A DNA stretch of 64,000 nucleotides from Diphasiastrum complanatum (GCA_029204225.1 MU831887.1:34354-98353), one strand, 5' to 3'. Shown: positions 46,965 through 60,990, numbered from the stretch's first letter. A program made the numbers and translations. The notes: generated by a model from the sequence alone, not told the origin.

Positions 46965-47497
46965 GAGATGGCCGAAGAAACTTCAAATCAAGCTGCAAAT
47001 CCAGGTGCACCATCTTACATGGTCATTTGTCAACAATTGAGTACGACGCTCAATGATATGAATAATCGTAATCTGATGAGAGATCAGCAAATGGAGGTTC
47101 TATTGAATCAAGTCAAATTGATGTCTTCTCCCAATCTCAGTTTTCAACTGGAGGTTTATGCGGGGGAGAAGAAGGAAAAGAAACATGAAGTCGTCGAGGA
47201 TTGGCTATCCAAGTGGAGTAGTTACTTCAATCTGCACGGAGTTCTTGATGAGAAGAAAATTGAAAGTGTCTTGCTATTCTTACGTGACAAAGCATCATCG
47301 TGGTGGCAAAATTAAGGTAGTTACATTATTTGGCAGTAATTTTGTATGTCCATTGGATCAGATTTCTACAGTCAATGAAATGAAAACATTGGATTATTCT
47401 GAGTATTTTTCAATATGTGCTATTCGAGTTGTGGATGTTCATGAAATGAATCTAAATGGTTGTGAATTCTCAGCAATTCTTAACTCAGAAATCCAAA
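46965..47497 (+). mobile_element. Gypsy G fossil, gag part
   Basis: The gag start (MAEETSNQAANPGAPSY) includes WLSKWSSYFNLHGV and SVLLFLRDKASSWWQ, clearly homologous to gag of gypsy K. The remainder of gag and the protease are mostly missing. The element is interrupted at 47498 by gypsy F and resumes at 53372. Confidence 0.82.
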
Positions 47498-48489
47498 TGT
47501 CCTCTAAGCAACCTACAAGCTTCAAGATGCTCCCCAACTCCAAGCTAGAATGCCTCCACCTGCAAACCTCCAAGGATCTCTCCTCCACCTGTGTCCCTAC
47601 TCTTTAAACACAAAGATAGATAACAAGCTGGCCTCAAGTATTCACCACCCAACCATAGCTAGATCCAAGCTCCAAGCAAGACCTATCTAGCACCCCCTTG
47701 CTACCCATAAACAAATCACAAGCATACCACAACACTCCATAGCATACTCAAGATCCAAACCCTACTTATGTCTCATACCATAAGCAAGATCCAGACCTCA
47801 AGCATACTACCACAAGAAAGCACTCTACACACTAGTATCAACACTAGAGCATAAGTCAAGCAAACAAGAGAGATCTCTCCTCCCCCAATGGGCACCCTAC
47901 TACCCTCATATAGATGGCTCATGGACCCCTCCAATGCACATTGGAGTTCCATGCTCATCCAATGAGAGAGAGAGAAGCCTAGGGGAGTTAAAGAATCTCC
48001 AAGAGCCTCCATAAGCTTATGGAATGTCAAGAGACTCCTTCCATAACCTATGACTCTTTGAATGCCTTTCTTGTGAGAGTTGGAAACTCAATGGACATAG
48101 GTCCCATTGCCCAAGTTGTGCAAGTATACTTTGGTCCTAGACTAATAAAGTGATATGGTTCAAGGTTGAGGCCCAAGGTTTAGAAAAACAGTCATCCAAT
48201 GACTTTCTAACACCTCTCTAGGTTCCATACCTCCATCCAAGGCATAGACACCTACCTGTCCTTAACCAAGGACACTAGTACCTTAGTCTAAGGCACCTAC
48301 CCTTAATACTAAGGGTACCTCTTATCCAAGGGTCATGTGACTCCATACCTCCAACTAAGGTATAGTCACTTGTCTGTCCTTATCCAAGAGCACATACCCT
48401 TAATCCTAAGGGTACCTTGCCATTTAGCCCCCAACACTAAATGGACTATTAGGGGTCTGAAGTACTACTAGTTACATAGGTATGTAACA
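47498..48489 (-). repeat. Gypsy F 3' LTR with stem-loop cluster
   Basis: Full LTR of about 992 bp. Between 48230 and 48420, palindromes of the ACCCTTAATACTAAGGGT type occur about six times, giving a string of short stem-loops in the U3 part. The same cluster is in the partial 5' LTR at about 53100-53310. Confidence 0.85.
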
Positions 48490-51400
48490 TTCCTTCCCCC
48501 TAAACTTAAATTTTTCCTTGTAGGGAAAAATTTGAAAAATTCTTCTGGAGATCAGCCTCTTTTTCCCAGGTATCCTCCTCTTCTGATTTGCCCCTCCACC
48601 CGACTAAAAATTCCCGAAGCACTCTACTCCATAGAGTTCTCTGCCGGCTATTAACAATCGCCTCGGGTTCAGGTGGTCCACTCATAGACTCATCAGAAAA
48701 AAGTTCCACTAGATCTTCCACAGGGACCAAGGTCTCCCCAACCCCCAACGAGGGTTTCAACTTACTAACGTGGAAAACATGATGAATTCCAACGTTAGCT
48801 GGAAGTTCTAGTTTGTATGCGACCTTATTTATCACTTGGATAACCTTAAAAGGACCGCAATACCTAGGTGCCAACTTTCCACACTTAATAGTTTTCAAGC
48901 TCCTAGAGTGACTAGGGACTCTCAAAAACACCCAGTAGCTGACCATGAATACCTTGTGCTTCCGAGATAGATCAGCATAGTGCCTTGCCCTGTCCTGGGC
49001 ACTTCTTGTGCTATATTTAGCCAGCTGTAACATTTCTTGCATATCCGCAAGGAAATCAGCTGCGGCTTGCACCCGTAGATTTTTCATGCCAACACTAATT
49101 GGTGATCGAGGTTGAAAACCATACATAAGCATGAAAGGGCTGAATCCAGTCGCTGAATGTTTTGCACTGTTATATGCAAATTTCACCAGTGGAAGGTACT
49201 GTTCCCAATCAGACTGCCGATGGCCCACATATGCTCGAAGCATATCCTCCATCGTCTGATTGGTCCTTTCCGTTTGACCGTCTGATTCTGAATGATCTGT
49301 AGAACTCAAACTTAAAGTTGTTTCCAACTTTTCAAATACTGCTTGCCAAAAATTCCTAGTGAATTTTGGGTCACGGTCACTGACAATATCGCAAGGCAGC
49401 CCCTATAGTCGAAAAGGCTTCTCAACAAACAGTTGAGCTAGTTCTGAAGCTTTAACAGTAGTTTTCATTGGGATAAATTGAGCAAACTTCGTAAGTCTAT
49501 CAACAATGGCCCAAACCGAATCGTGGCCCTTCCTTGTACGTGGAAGCCCGACCACAAAATCCATAGATATACTTTTCCACTTTCTGGTAGAAATATCTAA
49601 AGGATGTAATAGGCCACTAGCTTTTAGCCTCTCTGTTTTATTTAACTGGCACTTAGTACATTTAAGTACATAGGCCTCTACCTGACTTTTCATCTTAGGC
49701 CACCAAAATTGCCTTCGAACTAAGTCAAGTGTTCTTTGTATACCCGGATGTCCTACGCATGGACTATCATGACACTCATGCAAGATTTGGGCCCTTACAG
49801 TGTCATTCTCCGATACACGCACCTTTCCTTTATGAAACAAAATCCTGTTTCGAATTAGGTAATCCGTTTCAGTCTTTTCCTGATTCGAGGAATCTTGCAA
49901 ACCTGAATCGACCCCCGAAAGTACTTGTTGCCAATACTTTTCAAAAAAAGGATCGGACTCATATAGTCCTTGAAAAGACTGAAACAACTCCGGTTCTATA
50001 ACAGTAAAGCACAACTGATTCATAACAGGTAACCAACTCAAAGCATCCGCTAGAGTATTTTGACTTCCTTTACAATAACGTATAGAAAAGTCAAAGATTT
50101 GCATCAGCTCATCCCATCTAACTTGCCTCCCCTTTAAATCTGTAGCATCACAGAAACATCGAAGAGTCTGATGATCTGTCAAAACTTTAAATCTGGCTCC
50201 ATACAAATAATGTCATCAAATTTTCAAGGAATGAACAATTGCAAATAGTTCCTTCTCATAGGTACAATACCTAGACTGAGCATGATTGAGTTTCTTGCTT
50301 TCATAAGCCACAGGATGTCCATCTTGCATCAAAACAGCTCCAATAGCATAATCACTGACATTGGTCCTAACCACAAAAGTCTTATTAGGATCGCCAATGA
50401 TTAGTATTGGTGCCGAAGTGACACTTTTTATAAGCAACTCAAAACAATTATTCATATCCTTCGTCCACACCACTAGTGGACTCTTAGCCCTCCGGCTTAG
50501 CTTCTTATAGCCTTTCAAGGCCTGGGTAAGGGGAAATGCCAATCGAGCAAATTGGGGAATATGCCGACGGAAAAATCTCACAAACCCCAAGAAAGACTTG
50601 ATTTTCCAAACTATGGTGAGAATAGGCCAATCAATAACCCTTTGGATACGATCAGCCTCAATCTCCACCCCCCGTTCGGAAATCTTATGCTCCAAATAGG
50701 ACAATTCCTTAGCAAAAAAGTCACACTTAGACTCCTTGGCAAAGAGCTTTTCCCTTCTTAGAATGTCCAAAACAATCCTAAGATGCTCTTTATGTTCCAC
50801 CAAAGTCTTACTGAACACTAGGATATCATCTAAGAATACCACTATGAATCTTCCCAAATATGGCCTGAACAGATTGTTCATCATTTGTTGGAAAGTTGTC
50901 GGTGCATTGGTCAAACCAAAAGGCAACACCAAAAATTCGTAGTGGTATATCTTCTGCCTTAATGCGTATCTGATGGTAGTTCGATCTTAAATCTATCTTG
51001 GTAAAGTACCCAGCACCACCAAGATAGTCTATTAGATCATCCATCCGCGGTAGTGGATATCTATTCTTAACGGTTACCTTGTTCAATTTCTTATAGTCGA
51101 TGCAAACCTTATAGTCCCATCATTCTTGGCCACCAGAACCAGTGGTGATGCCCAAGGAGACTTACTAGGTTGTACCCACCCCTTTTTTAGGTAATCATGT
51201 AATTGCCTATTTACCTCAGTCTCTTCCAATGCACTCATCCTATAAGGACGCTGTGCGATTGAAATTGCTCCAAGTATTAGGTCAATTTTAAGATCAATTG
51301 TCCTTTCTGGTGGTAAACCTACAGGAAGGTCTAAAAAAACATCATTGAATTCCTGCCTAAGTTCATTATAGGCTTCAAATTTTGTAGTGTTCTCACTGGG

Positions 51401-53371
51401 TATATTCATGGCATTTATGTTAAGTTCTTCATCATTGCAGCAAATGATATCATTATGAAAACATAAATAAACTTTAAAATCAAAATTCTTCATAATAGAA
51501 TTAAGTTCCCGTTTAGAATAAGGGTTAACATTTTTATTGTCAACACTTAAACTAGACCTGATCTTAATTAAAGAATTCTCATGCATAAAAGATAAAGATT
51601 TCTCAAAAAAATCAATTCTCAATGATTTGTTCTTATCAAAATGCCATTGTTGCCCAAGAACAATATCTACATTAGCTAATTGAACAACATGGAATTCTAG
51701 TTTTTCAGAATAATCTTGAATGTGCAATTCTACATCAGGAACAATAAAATCCATCAAATCGGAATTACTTCCCGATGCCATTGTCACACGGTATTTTTTC
51801 TCACTTTTTATGGTAGAAAGGTTTAGCGTCTACACCAAATTTACATTAATAAAATTATGAGTGGATCCCTTGTCATAAAGAACATTAACAACGTGATCAT
51901 TAACTTCACCTTTAATGCAAATAAGATCATTAGGACCAAAAACTAAAGAACTAAGGAAATAAACATTCATCTCATTACTTCGAGATAGATTACCTGAGGT
52001 TGAAGCTTGTTTTTTGACACAATCACGTGCAAGGTGACCCTCGCCATTGCACTTGAAGCACAGGTTTTTCTTACGAGCTTCAGCTTTATCATTGCCACCA
52101 TGATGGTTTTTTAAGTTTTTCTTGGTTTTCTTAGGAATGTTGGAATTGGGATGTGTTTCATTAACAACTTCCCTATCCTTCCTCTTAAATTAAAATTTTT
52201 TTTTCTGTTCATTAGGCTGTTGACCCCTAGGTGACTTAGGTGTGTCATCAAATTATTTTGCAGCCCTAATAGCATCTTCTACGGTTTTTGGATGGTTTCT
52301 ACGAACATCCACTTGATAATATTTTGGTAACCCATCAATAAACATTAACATTTGTACGTTAGGCGGAATATCACTATAAAGTGGATTCAGGTACTCATGA
52401 AAATCTTGAATAAACTATTCCAAACCTTTATTCATGGTTAGATTACTCAACTTTTGGAAGTGTTCATAGTCATCTAATAGTGGTAGAAAATAATCCCTAA
52501 AAAGCTTGCAAAAATCATCCCATGTACAAGGTTGATTGCCCTTTGCAACTAAGTCATCCCACCAAACTAAGGCTCTTCCTTCAAGGAACATAGTGACAGT
52601 GGATAACTTTTCAGATTCAGGGAATTGGTCATGGCAAAGTATTTGTTCAAAACATTTAGCCAAGAACTTACCACTTGTAAGTTCCTATATGTCTTCTCCC
52701 CCTTAAACACTTTTACAGGAGGTGGAACTACATGCTTCATTATACCCCAATGGGCGCCCTACTACCTCATATAGATGGCCCATGGACCCCTCCAATGCAC
52801 TATGGAGTTCCATGCTCATCCAATGAGAGAGAGAGAAGCCTAGGGGAGTTAAAGAATCTCCAAGAGCCTCCATAGGCTTATGGAATGTCAAGAGACTCCT
52901 TCCATAACCTATGACTCTTTGAATGCCTTTCTTGTGGGAGTTGGGAACTCAATGGACACTTTATAAGGGCGCCTTCCTACTAGGTCCCATTGCCCAAGTT
53001 GTGCAAGTATACTTTGGTCCTAGACCAATAAAGTGATATGGTTCAAGGTTGAGGCCCCAAGGTATAGAAAAATAGTCATCCAATGACTTTCTAACACCTC
53101 TCTAGGTTCCATACCTCCATCCAAGGCATAGACACCTACCTACCCTTAACCAAGGACATTAGTACCTTAATCTAAGACACCTACCCTTATACTAAGGGTA
53201 CCCCTTATCCAAGGGCCACGTGACTCCATACCTCCAACTAAGGTATAGTCACTTGTCTGTCCTTATCCAAGGGCACATACCCTTAATCCTAAGGGTACCT
53301 TGCCATTTATCCCCAACACTAAATGGACTATTAGGGGTCTGAAGTACTGCTAGTTACATAGGTATGTAACA
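47498..53371 (-). mobile_element. Ty3/gypsy F, LTR-bounded, nested in gypsy G in reverse
   Basis: Minus-strand gypsy element. The 3' LTR (47498-48489, about 992 bp) starts TGTTACATACC on its own strand. The 5' LTR (about 52745-53371) is partial and lacks its 3' part. Internal parts in order: gag (52741 to about 52000; TMFLEGRALVWWDDL, zinc knuckle CFKCNGEGHLARDC), protease and linker (51900-51083; VDIVLGQQWHF), reverse transcriptase (51130-50560; LPFGLTNAPTTFQ; VVFLDDILVFS), RNase H (to about 50050), integrase (49960-48800; HDSPCVGHPGIQ), and a chromodomain-like end near 48540-48620 (EFLVGWRGKSEEEDTW). The copy has several breaks. The LTRs differ by a few percent plus a 22-bp indel. No clear target duplication was found. 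Confidence 0.92.
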
Positions 53372-56090
53372 AGATCATAAATAAATTTAGGAATGTTTTT
53401 CCATCTGAATTACTTCATGGTTTACCACCATCTAGGTCAGTAGACAACATGATTGGGCTAATTTCAAAAAGTCAACCTATCTCTAGACAACCTTATAGGT
53501 TCTCTCAGAAAGAGGAGACAAAGATTTCAAATCAAATAGAAAATTATCTGAGAATGAGACATATGCAACCTAGTAAATCATCATGGGATGCTCCTGTTCT
53601 TCTTAAAGCGAAGAAAGATGGAGGTTTCCAGATGTGTGTGGATTACAAGGGTCTTAATAAAGTGACTATAAAAAATAAATATCCATTACACAGGATGGAT
53701 GACCTAGGAGATCGCTTGGGTGGAGCTCGGTATTTCACCAAGATAAATTAAGTCGAAAGATGTCCAAAAGATAGAATTTTGTTCTAGATTTGGTCATTAT
53801 GAATTCTTAGTGTTGTCATTTGGATTAACGAATGCTTCAGCAACGTTCCAGCAAATGATAAACGATTTATTTTGTCCATATTTGGGAAAGTTTGTGGTTG
53901 TATTCTTAGACAATATTCTCATTTATAGTAAATCCTTGGTGAAAAATGTAGAACATTTAAAAATTGTCTTGATGAAACTCCGTCGGGAGTTACTCTACGC
54001 TAAAGAGTCCAAGTGTGAATTATTTAAGCAAAAGTTACTTTATCTTGGTCATAAGATCACAGTAAATGAGATCAAGATTGACGAGGATAAAATCAAGATT
54101 GTGGTTGAGTGGCCAATTCCGGGAACTATGAGGCAAGTAAAGTCGTTTTCAGGTTTTACACTTTTCTTCAAGAGATTTATTGAGGATTATGCTAAGTTAG
54201 CAGCACCTCTTAATAATCTGACAAAAGGAGTTGTTAATAAAAAGGAAAAGAGGAATCAACCTAGTCCGCCTGTTGTTTGGAACGAGGAATTGAATTTCTC
54301 TTATAATGTTTTGAGAAACTTAAAACAATGATTGTTTCAGCCCGTATAAAAAATTGCAAATCTAGATTTACCTTACGTTGTGAGAATGGACGCAAGTGAT
54401 GTTGCAATTGGAGCACTTCTATTACAAATGGATAGGCCACTAGCGTTTGAGAGCAAAAAATTCACTGGTCCTCAGTTGCGTTATACTATGCAAGAAAAGG
54501 AATTGTTTGTTGTAATTCATGCACTTAAAACCTGGAGACACTACTTGTATGGTAGTAAGTTTGTAGTGTATATGGATCACCAGCTCTTAAAATTTTTTGT
54601 AATCAACATGATCTTTGAGGGACAAAAGCTCGATGGGCTGAATTGATGCAAGAATTCGATCATGAAATCCATTACATAAGAGGTAGCTCTAATCAAGTTG
54701 CAGATGCTCTTAGTCGGATCGGTGAATTGAACGAGTTGTCATTCACCCAGATTTCTACAAACCTATATCTTTCACTGAGAGAAAAATATGAATCAGACTC
54801 CCATTTTGGTCACATTTGGAACATTGTTCGGACCGGAAGAAATGTGAAGAGTGTTGAGTCAGAAGCACAGGGGACTCAATTAACTAAAAAAGATAAGAAG
54901 ATTGTGAAATGGTTTACCATTCGATATGGATTACTATTTCGGAATGGGAAAGTTTGCATACCTAGTGATGATGAGCTCAAACATAAGATTTTGTTTGAAT
55001 GTCATGATATACCCTTTGCAGGACATCCCGATATACACAAGACTCTGGACTTGGTTAAAAGAGAAATTTGCTAGCCAAAGCTGAAGCCATATGTCGAGTC
55101 ATATGTTGTTAAATACAAGCCCTGTCAACTAGCAAAGGCTGAACACCGTAAGGCTGGTGGTTTGTTACATCCTTTAGATATTCCTGATAAGATATGGAAA
55201 AGCATATCTATGGATTTTGTAATTGGACTTCCTAAGACCCAGCGGCAAAATGATTCTATTTAGGTTGTAGTGGATCGGTTAACTAAGTTAGCTGCATTCA
55301 AACTAGTCAAGTCAACTATAAAGGCTTCTGAGGTAGCCCAGATCTTTGTTGAAAGATTATTTTGGTTGTATGGTCTACCAAGTGACATTGTTAGTGATAG
55401 AGATCCTAAGTTTACAGGTCACTTTTGGTCAGCAGTATTCCATAAACTGGAAACTTCTTTGAGTTTAAGTTCTTATGATCATCCAGAATCAGAAGGCTAG
55501 ACAGAAAGGAGTAATCAAACTATGGAAGATATTTTAAGGACGTATGTTTCTCACAGGCGCAATCTCATTGGGGAGATTATGTCCCACTAGTTGAGTTTGC
55601 ATATAATAGTAGAAAACATTTTGCTACATGTTACAGTCCTTTTATGCTTATGTACGGTTTTCAACCTAGATCTCCAGTAAATGTTGAGACGAAGTTTGTG
55701 AAGATCCAGAAGGTTGCTGATTTTTTGCATAATATACAAGAGATGTTGCAAGTGGCTAAGGATAGTATCCGAAGTGCTTAGGATAGAAATAAACACTATA
55801 CCGATCTTAAGAGATCTCCAAGAGATTTTAAAGTTGATGACTGGGTATATCTTAGGATTCCAAAAGATTCTAAGATGTTACGTATAGGGAAGCATTATAA
55901 GTTGTCTACCCGTTATTGTGGACCTTTCAAAATTGTATGTAGAATTGGTTCTTTGGCGTATGAACTCGATCTTCAAGGAAAATCGACTACACACCCAGTG
56001 TTTCATGTAAGTAGTTTGAAACTAAATTTACATGATGGTACTATAGCTGGATCGGATAAAGATTTATCTGTTAGAAATCAATGATAAACT
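53372..56090 (+). mobile_element. Gypsy G fossil, pol part
   Basis: Gypsy G resumes after F with [17 protein letters not shown]. Reverse transcriptase is at about 53600-54180 ([33 protein letters not shown]). RNase H is at about 54370-54720 (RMDASDVAIGALLLQ; GSSNQVADALSRIGE). Integrase spans about 54940-55700 (HDIPFAGHPDIHKTLD). The end is near 56084 (FHVSSLKLNLHDG). There are several breaks. No 3' LTR follows; a copia LTR begins at 56096. Confidence 0.9.
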
Positions 56091-56095
56091 TCATT

Positions 56096-56328
56096 GTTAC
56101 ACTTTTTAGTTACTATTTACGATGTACTTTATTACTAGTTGTAACTAGCCATTGGCTAGTCTATAGTCTACTCCTAGGTTCTCCCTCTCTGTCAGGGTTC
56201 AGGGTTTACATGTACATTTTACATTCAGTATGTTGCAGTGTGATAGATTGATAGTGCGTGTTCTTCTTTCGGCTTCTTTGGTGATTGCTTATGGTGAATG
56301 CTTGACGTTGCATATCTGATTATTGACA
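56096..56328 (+). repeat. Copia I 5' LTR
   Basis: About 233 bp starting TGTTACAC and ending TTGACA, directly followed by a perfect primer-binding site TGGTATCAGAGC (56329-56340). The left boundary is inferred from the TG start and the end of gypsy G. No partner LTR lies in the window. Confidence 0.7.
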
Positions 56329-57460
56329 TGGTATCAGAGCTACGACAGTCCTACGTGCCTGATCAGTGGATACAGCTTGTCACAAGCTCCGCAACGAAGT
56401 GAGAAAGTCCTTTATAGGAGGTGTAAGCTTGGAAAGACAAAAAAAAACGGCTAGAAGAAATTCTTCTTGATATATTTTGTAGGTTTTGGAGCTCACAATT
56501 ATTAGTGGGGAACGAAGACACAGTCCCGGAGGCATCGGAAAGACCAGGGCAGCATCAGACAGATTGAAAATTTGTTGAGTGGGAAAAGTTTTACAATTTT
56601 TCTTTTTAGTCTTTGTGAGAAGTGTCATTTATCAGAGAGTTGTGCCAAGAAATCTCTCATTTGTTTGTTTGGGGTACTACATATCACACCAGACAGTGTC
56701 TAGTACTGCCATTTAGAGCTTTGAGACTTCATACCTTTCACATTACTGATATCTATCTGTTTGAACAATCACTCGTTTCGAAATCTAAGCAAAGAGGAGG
56801 CGACGTAGCCGCCGCGCCGAAGTAGAGAATCTAGAATATGCCCTCTAAAAGTTCTTATATTCTCTCCTTTTTATATCCGTACCAATATCGGATCCAAGCG
56901 CGCTAGCTAAAGAGAAACCTGAGCAGTCGTACATCCGCGCTCCAGTCCGATATTGTCCATACCGATATCGGATCCAAGCGCACGAGCTAAAGAAAATTTT
57001 GAGTAGTTGTACATCCGCGCTCCAATCCGATATCACATACTCCAATATCGGATCCACGGGCACAAGTTAAGGAGGATCTTGAGCAGCCGTACTTCCGCGT
57101 TCCATTCCAATATCAGGTGTATAACCAGAAAAACATACAGTTTTGTGGTGTAATAAATTACTTGATCTGGACTCATCTGTTCAATAATGGCAAATCTAAA
57201 CGAGAGTGTCCTCAATGAGTCAAGCAAATTGGAAGGAGCCGACAATCATGCAGTTTGGAAATTCAAACTGAAAAATATTTTGACAGAAAAGGAGCTATGA
57301 GAGATCATGACAGGTGAAGAGACAAGGCCAGTGATTGAAAAAGATCAGCGGACATTTGATAGGAGAAAACAGAAAGCACAAAATGTCATCAACTTGTCAG
57401 GTAGAGATGCAATTATTCCCTACATTTCCGATTCAGAAGGACAAAAGAAGCATGGGATAC
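56329..57460 (+). mobile_element. Copia I fossil, leader and gag start
   Basis: The primer site and a leader of about 850 bp are followed by gag from the ATG at 57188 (MANLNESVLNESSKLEGADN). The same opening is seen in copia B gag (MANMGESILSESSKLDG), so B and I are related lineages. Gag is interrupted at 57461 by the LARD-like element and resumes at 62256. Confidence 0.85.
56876..57121 (+). repeat. Three 80-bp tandem repeats in copia I leader
   Basis: Units start with CCRATATCGGATCCA at 56882, 56962 and 57042, exactly 80 bp apart. Each ends with a GTACATCCGCGCTCCA-type stretch. They lie in the untranslated leader between primer site and gag. Confidence 0.88.
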
Positions 57461-58667
57461 TGTAGCGCAGGCATCCCAAAGAGAGCCGGGAACCACGACT
57501 TAGCTTCCCAGCCTTCAACTCTTGCCATCCAAACCCACTTGACATACAAGCAGCCAACTCGCCAACAACGATCAGACTTAACCAACTTGAAGTTCCGAAA
57601 ACCAACATTGAGATCCAACCTGGCGCCATGCCAGATCGGGGGTCCCGATGTGGGTGACTTCCCTCCAAGCAAGCCGCCCGACATACATCAAACTTAACCA
57701 ACTCGAAGCTTCGTTACAAACGAGTAACATCCTTTCCAAGCAAGCGGTCTGACTTACATTAGACTTAACCAACCGGAAGCTTCGTCACGAGCGCTGGAAG
57801 CCAACCCGGCGCCACGCCAGACTGGACAGCCATAAACAGGTAACTTCCACCCAAGCAAGCCATCCAACTTAGCCGACAGGTTAGAGCCCGTTCTCCAAGA
57901 GCTTAACTCATTCACGTTCATGCAAGGAACACTCAGAACCACAAGCCGCGATAGATATGGAGACAACCAGTTCCTGGACCAAATGGTCCCGACAACATAT
58001 CGCTGGCGCCACGGACCGAATGGTCCCGACAGCATACAGCTGGCGTCCCGGGATACGACTCTCAGCTATGTGCCAAGTTAAAAATTTTGAAAGCGGCCTT
58101 ACAACTGGCGCTTTTACCGAACACTGAAACCCAGAAGGTAATCAGAGTCAGTTTGAGAAAAATCCCACTTTAATGATAAATCTGAGAAGGTTACATTTCA
58201 AGTGTGTGACCGACCCTAGTCTCCGGGGCGCTAGCATGCCAAGGCGAGAGCCATGACAACATTCCAGCAAGGGAGGCTGAGACTTGGTTGGAGCTCGTCC
58301 TGAGTCGCAACCTGCACTCCCCTATAGTATTGGTGTGATTCGGCACCCCCTCTCATACCAAGCGCTCTACCCAAGCTGGTAAAGCACGTTTTTCTCTCTC
58401 TAGAATTTTCTCTTTCTAGAAAGTCATTTTCTCTCTCTAGATTCTATTGATCCCCAGGCTTCCTTTAATCATGCCTAGATCGTGTGAGGTGATTGCACAT
58501 CGATCTGAGCTCTCTGGACTCCGCTAGAACCGATCAAAGATTTTCAACCATAGGAACTTGGCGCCGGTTGGATTCTGGTCACAGTGGCGCCGGGAGCGGC
58601 GCGGGCACCGTTGGCAGCAGGAGCTGCTGGCGCCGGAATTGAAGATTGTAAAGGTAACGTTACAACA
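57461..58667 (-). repeat. Element H, 3' LTR (left)
   Basis: TGTAGCGCAGG...TTACAACA on the plus strand. Inside, a block around GACTTAACCAACYSGAAG recurs three times (near 57567, 57693 and 57757), preceded by CCAAGCAAGC, so the same cycling peptide appears in several frames. None of these is a gene. A GGCGCCGG-rich stretch lies near the right end. Confidence 0.9.
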
Positions 58668-58681
58668 TCCACCCCACCTTT

Positions 58682-60990
58682 ATAAAATCTGATGTCTTCA
58701 TCAGATGTCAGATTGAAGTAAAGGTGTCTCCCAATTGAAATAACTATACATTTAAGCTAGTTGGCACAGTACTCAATTTACTGGCCACTTTTTATTAACA
58801 TTGAAACTGGCACACCACAAGTCGGAGGCTCAGCTCTTTGTACTGAAAGATTACATAACTTGAAAATATATCTTTGTCTAGGAAAAGCGTAGATTTGATA
58901 TCACTTTCGTAAAATCCAAAAACTTTATTAACTGGTGACAGAGGCCTTTCTTTGAAATGTTCGTCTCTGTCGCTTCTGACTTTCGACTTTGGAACTCGTT
59001 TGAGCTCCTGATTTGTCCTTGATGCACTTTGTGTTGAGCTCCCTGAGCTCCATATTTGTTCAGTTCCGCACAGGTATCAGGGCTCCCTGAGCCAAAGGAT
59101 TTATCGTTTGATTGCCAACTTTATGGTCCACTATGTGCCTTGTTGCCTCTGCACCTTGATTTCTCTCCTTGTCCCAGCCTGATCTTGATACTTTTCCATC
59201 TTGGCTCTTTAATGTAGGCAAAGATTGAGTACTCCGCAATGCACCTCTCACTTAGCTTAAAGTAGCTCTTTGAATCGGCCCAAATGTAACCATTGACCTC
59301 GTGGAAAGCCAAAGGGTCGCACCAGTTTGATCCGCATCCGAACTATCTCTTCGCGTTTGTTTGAAGTACCATGTCTGTCGTGCAAAACTTGACTTTCACA
59401 ATTCCATCACTGGTTAGTTGCCTCACAGTCAAAACAAGAAGTGTACATCGAGCTTGGCTTCAAGTAGCTCTCTTTGAATCAGACACATGCACCCAGAGTT
59501 TGCACTAGTCCGATCTCAACGCGAACTGTCCCTTAGCGTCCGTTCGAAATACCAAGTCTCTCATGCAAGACTCAACTTTCACAGTTCCTTCATTGATCAG
59601 TTGTCTTACACGTAACACAAGCCAGCGTACTCATATGTTTCCTCATCATTGCTGGTCCAGAGAAAGCCTATAACAAACTTTCATTTCCACAACAAAAACT
59701 TGTCAACTTATTAGGTCCAAAGTTCGCCAATCTCCTCGTGTGAGTATGGCTAGGTCACCTTGAATTTGCCCCCATTTTGATCAACTTTCATTCAAAATTT
59801 GCCCCAAGAGAGAGGTGTGTGTGATAGTTTCCCTCCACTTATAAAATCAGCTGATCGGACTTAGAGTAGAGTTCTTCGGACAAAAAGCCTTTCCAACACT
59901 TTGCTTCCCATCTACTAGGATTATGGCTCAATCCAACTTGTTGCCAATCTCTGAAGAGGATTCTAGTCTTTCCCCTTTGAGGAAAAACTCAACTGATACT
60001 GGATATCACCCATGCTCAGTGAGTTTCAGTTCCGAAGGTGGCCGTCCCAAATTGAAGACCAACTGCTCCATAGAAGATCTCCCCTGAAATTGCCCTTTCC
60101 AACTTTTGACTTCCTGCTTGCGTCTGGTGGGCATTGTCGCAAATGAAACTAACCCAAGAAATAGGCTAGCCATCCATCCTTTGCAAACATTGAGTCGTTT
60201 CGTTGCCGTTCACGTGCGAGTACTTGAACTGCAAATCCGCCCCACAGATTCTGTAGTCCTCTTTGTTTGATGGTATCAGCCTTCAAAAGAAAAGGTTCCT
60301 TCTTGAGCCATCAGCTCCTTGTATCACAAGCAATCATGCAAACCAGACAAAGCACGAGTACTAAGACTCACCACGAATACATACAAGTAAGACACTCAGG
60401 CAGGTTTACTAACAAGTAACAAAGACAAGGTCCCCCTTTGAGATGGTCCTGCCAACGGACCTTTGCCTGGCCGCGCCCATACAAATCGATCACGGAATCA
60501 GCCCACATAGGACACCCCTCCAACTATCCGTGCTTTCACCATTAAGCAGCACATTGCCTCAGTCATGCCCCACCACTTCTTGGTCGATAGCCCTTATAGC
60601 TAAACGATCGGCAGCTATCCCGCACCGGCAGCTAACCACTCGTGCTTTACACCCGAATTCGAGCAGCATCTATGTATCAATGGTTAACCCGTACAATTCG
60701 AATATGTCGCCCCGCACCCCACAAGGTACAGACCGTGCTTTCACCTCCCTCGGCAGCACTTTGCCTCATCCGTCCTACGTGCAGACAGCGCCAGGCCTGA
60801 AGCGCGAGAACTGACCATGCTTACACCTCAAGGGCAGCATCTTGACTCATCAAGTCCCCCGTTCTGTCGACCACCCTGACCGTGGACACACCTGTGCTTA
60901 CATTGTGGGCAGCACCTTGCACAACAGTTGTCTTGATGAACCCCAAACCGTGGCCATTTCTGTGAGATCCACATAGCTGACCGGCCAGTC
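58682..60990. other. Interior of element H, no gene
   Basis: About 2.3 kb of non-coding interior. Two related blocks containing 'cttggcttcaagtagctct' or 'cacttagcttaaagtagctct' with 'aactttcacaattcc' recur (about 59230-59430 and 59450-59640), an internal duplication. I see no coding signature. Confidence 0.6.

Noticed and set aside
57420-58035. Repeated minus-strand frames (MVKFDVCRAACLEG-like) in both LTRs of element H
   Set aside because: They come from a block repeated within the LTR and recur at 60821-61580 in the other LTR. No motif or start context supports translation.
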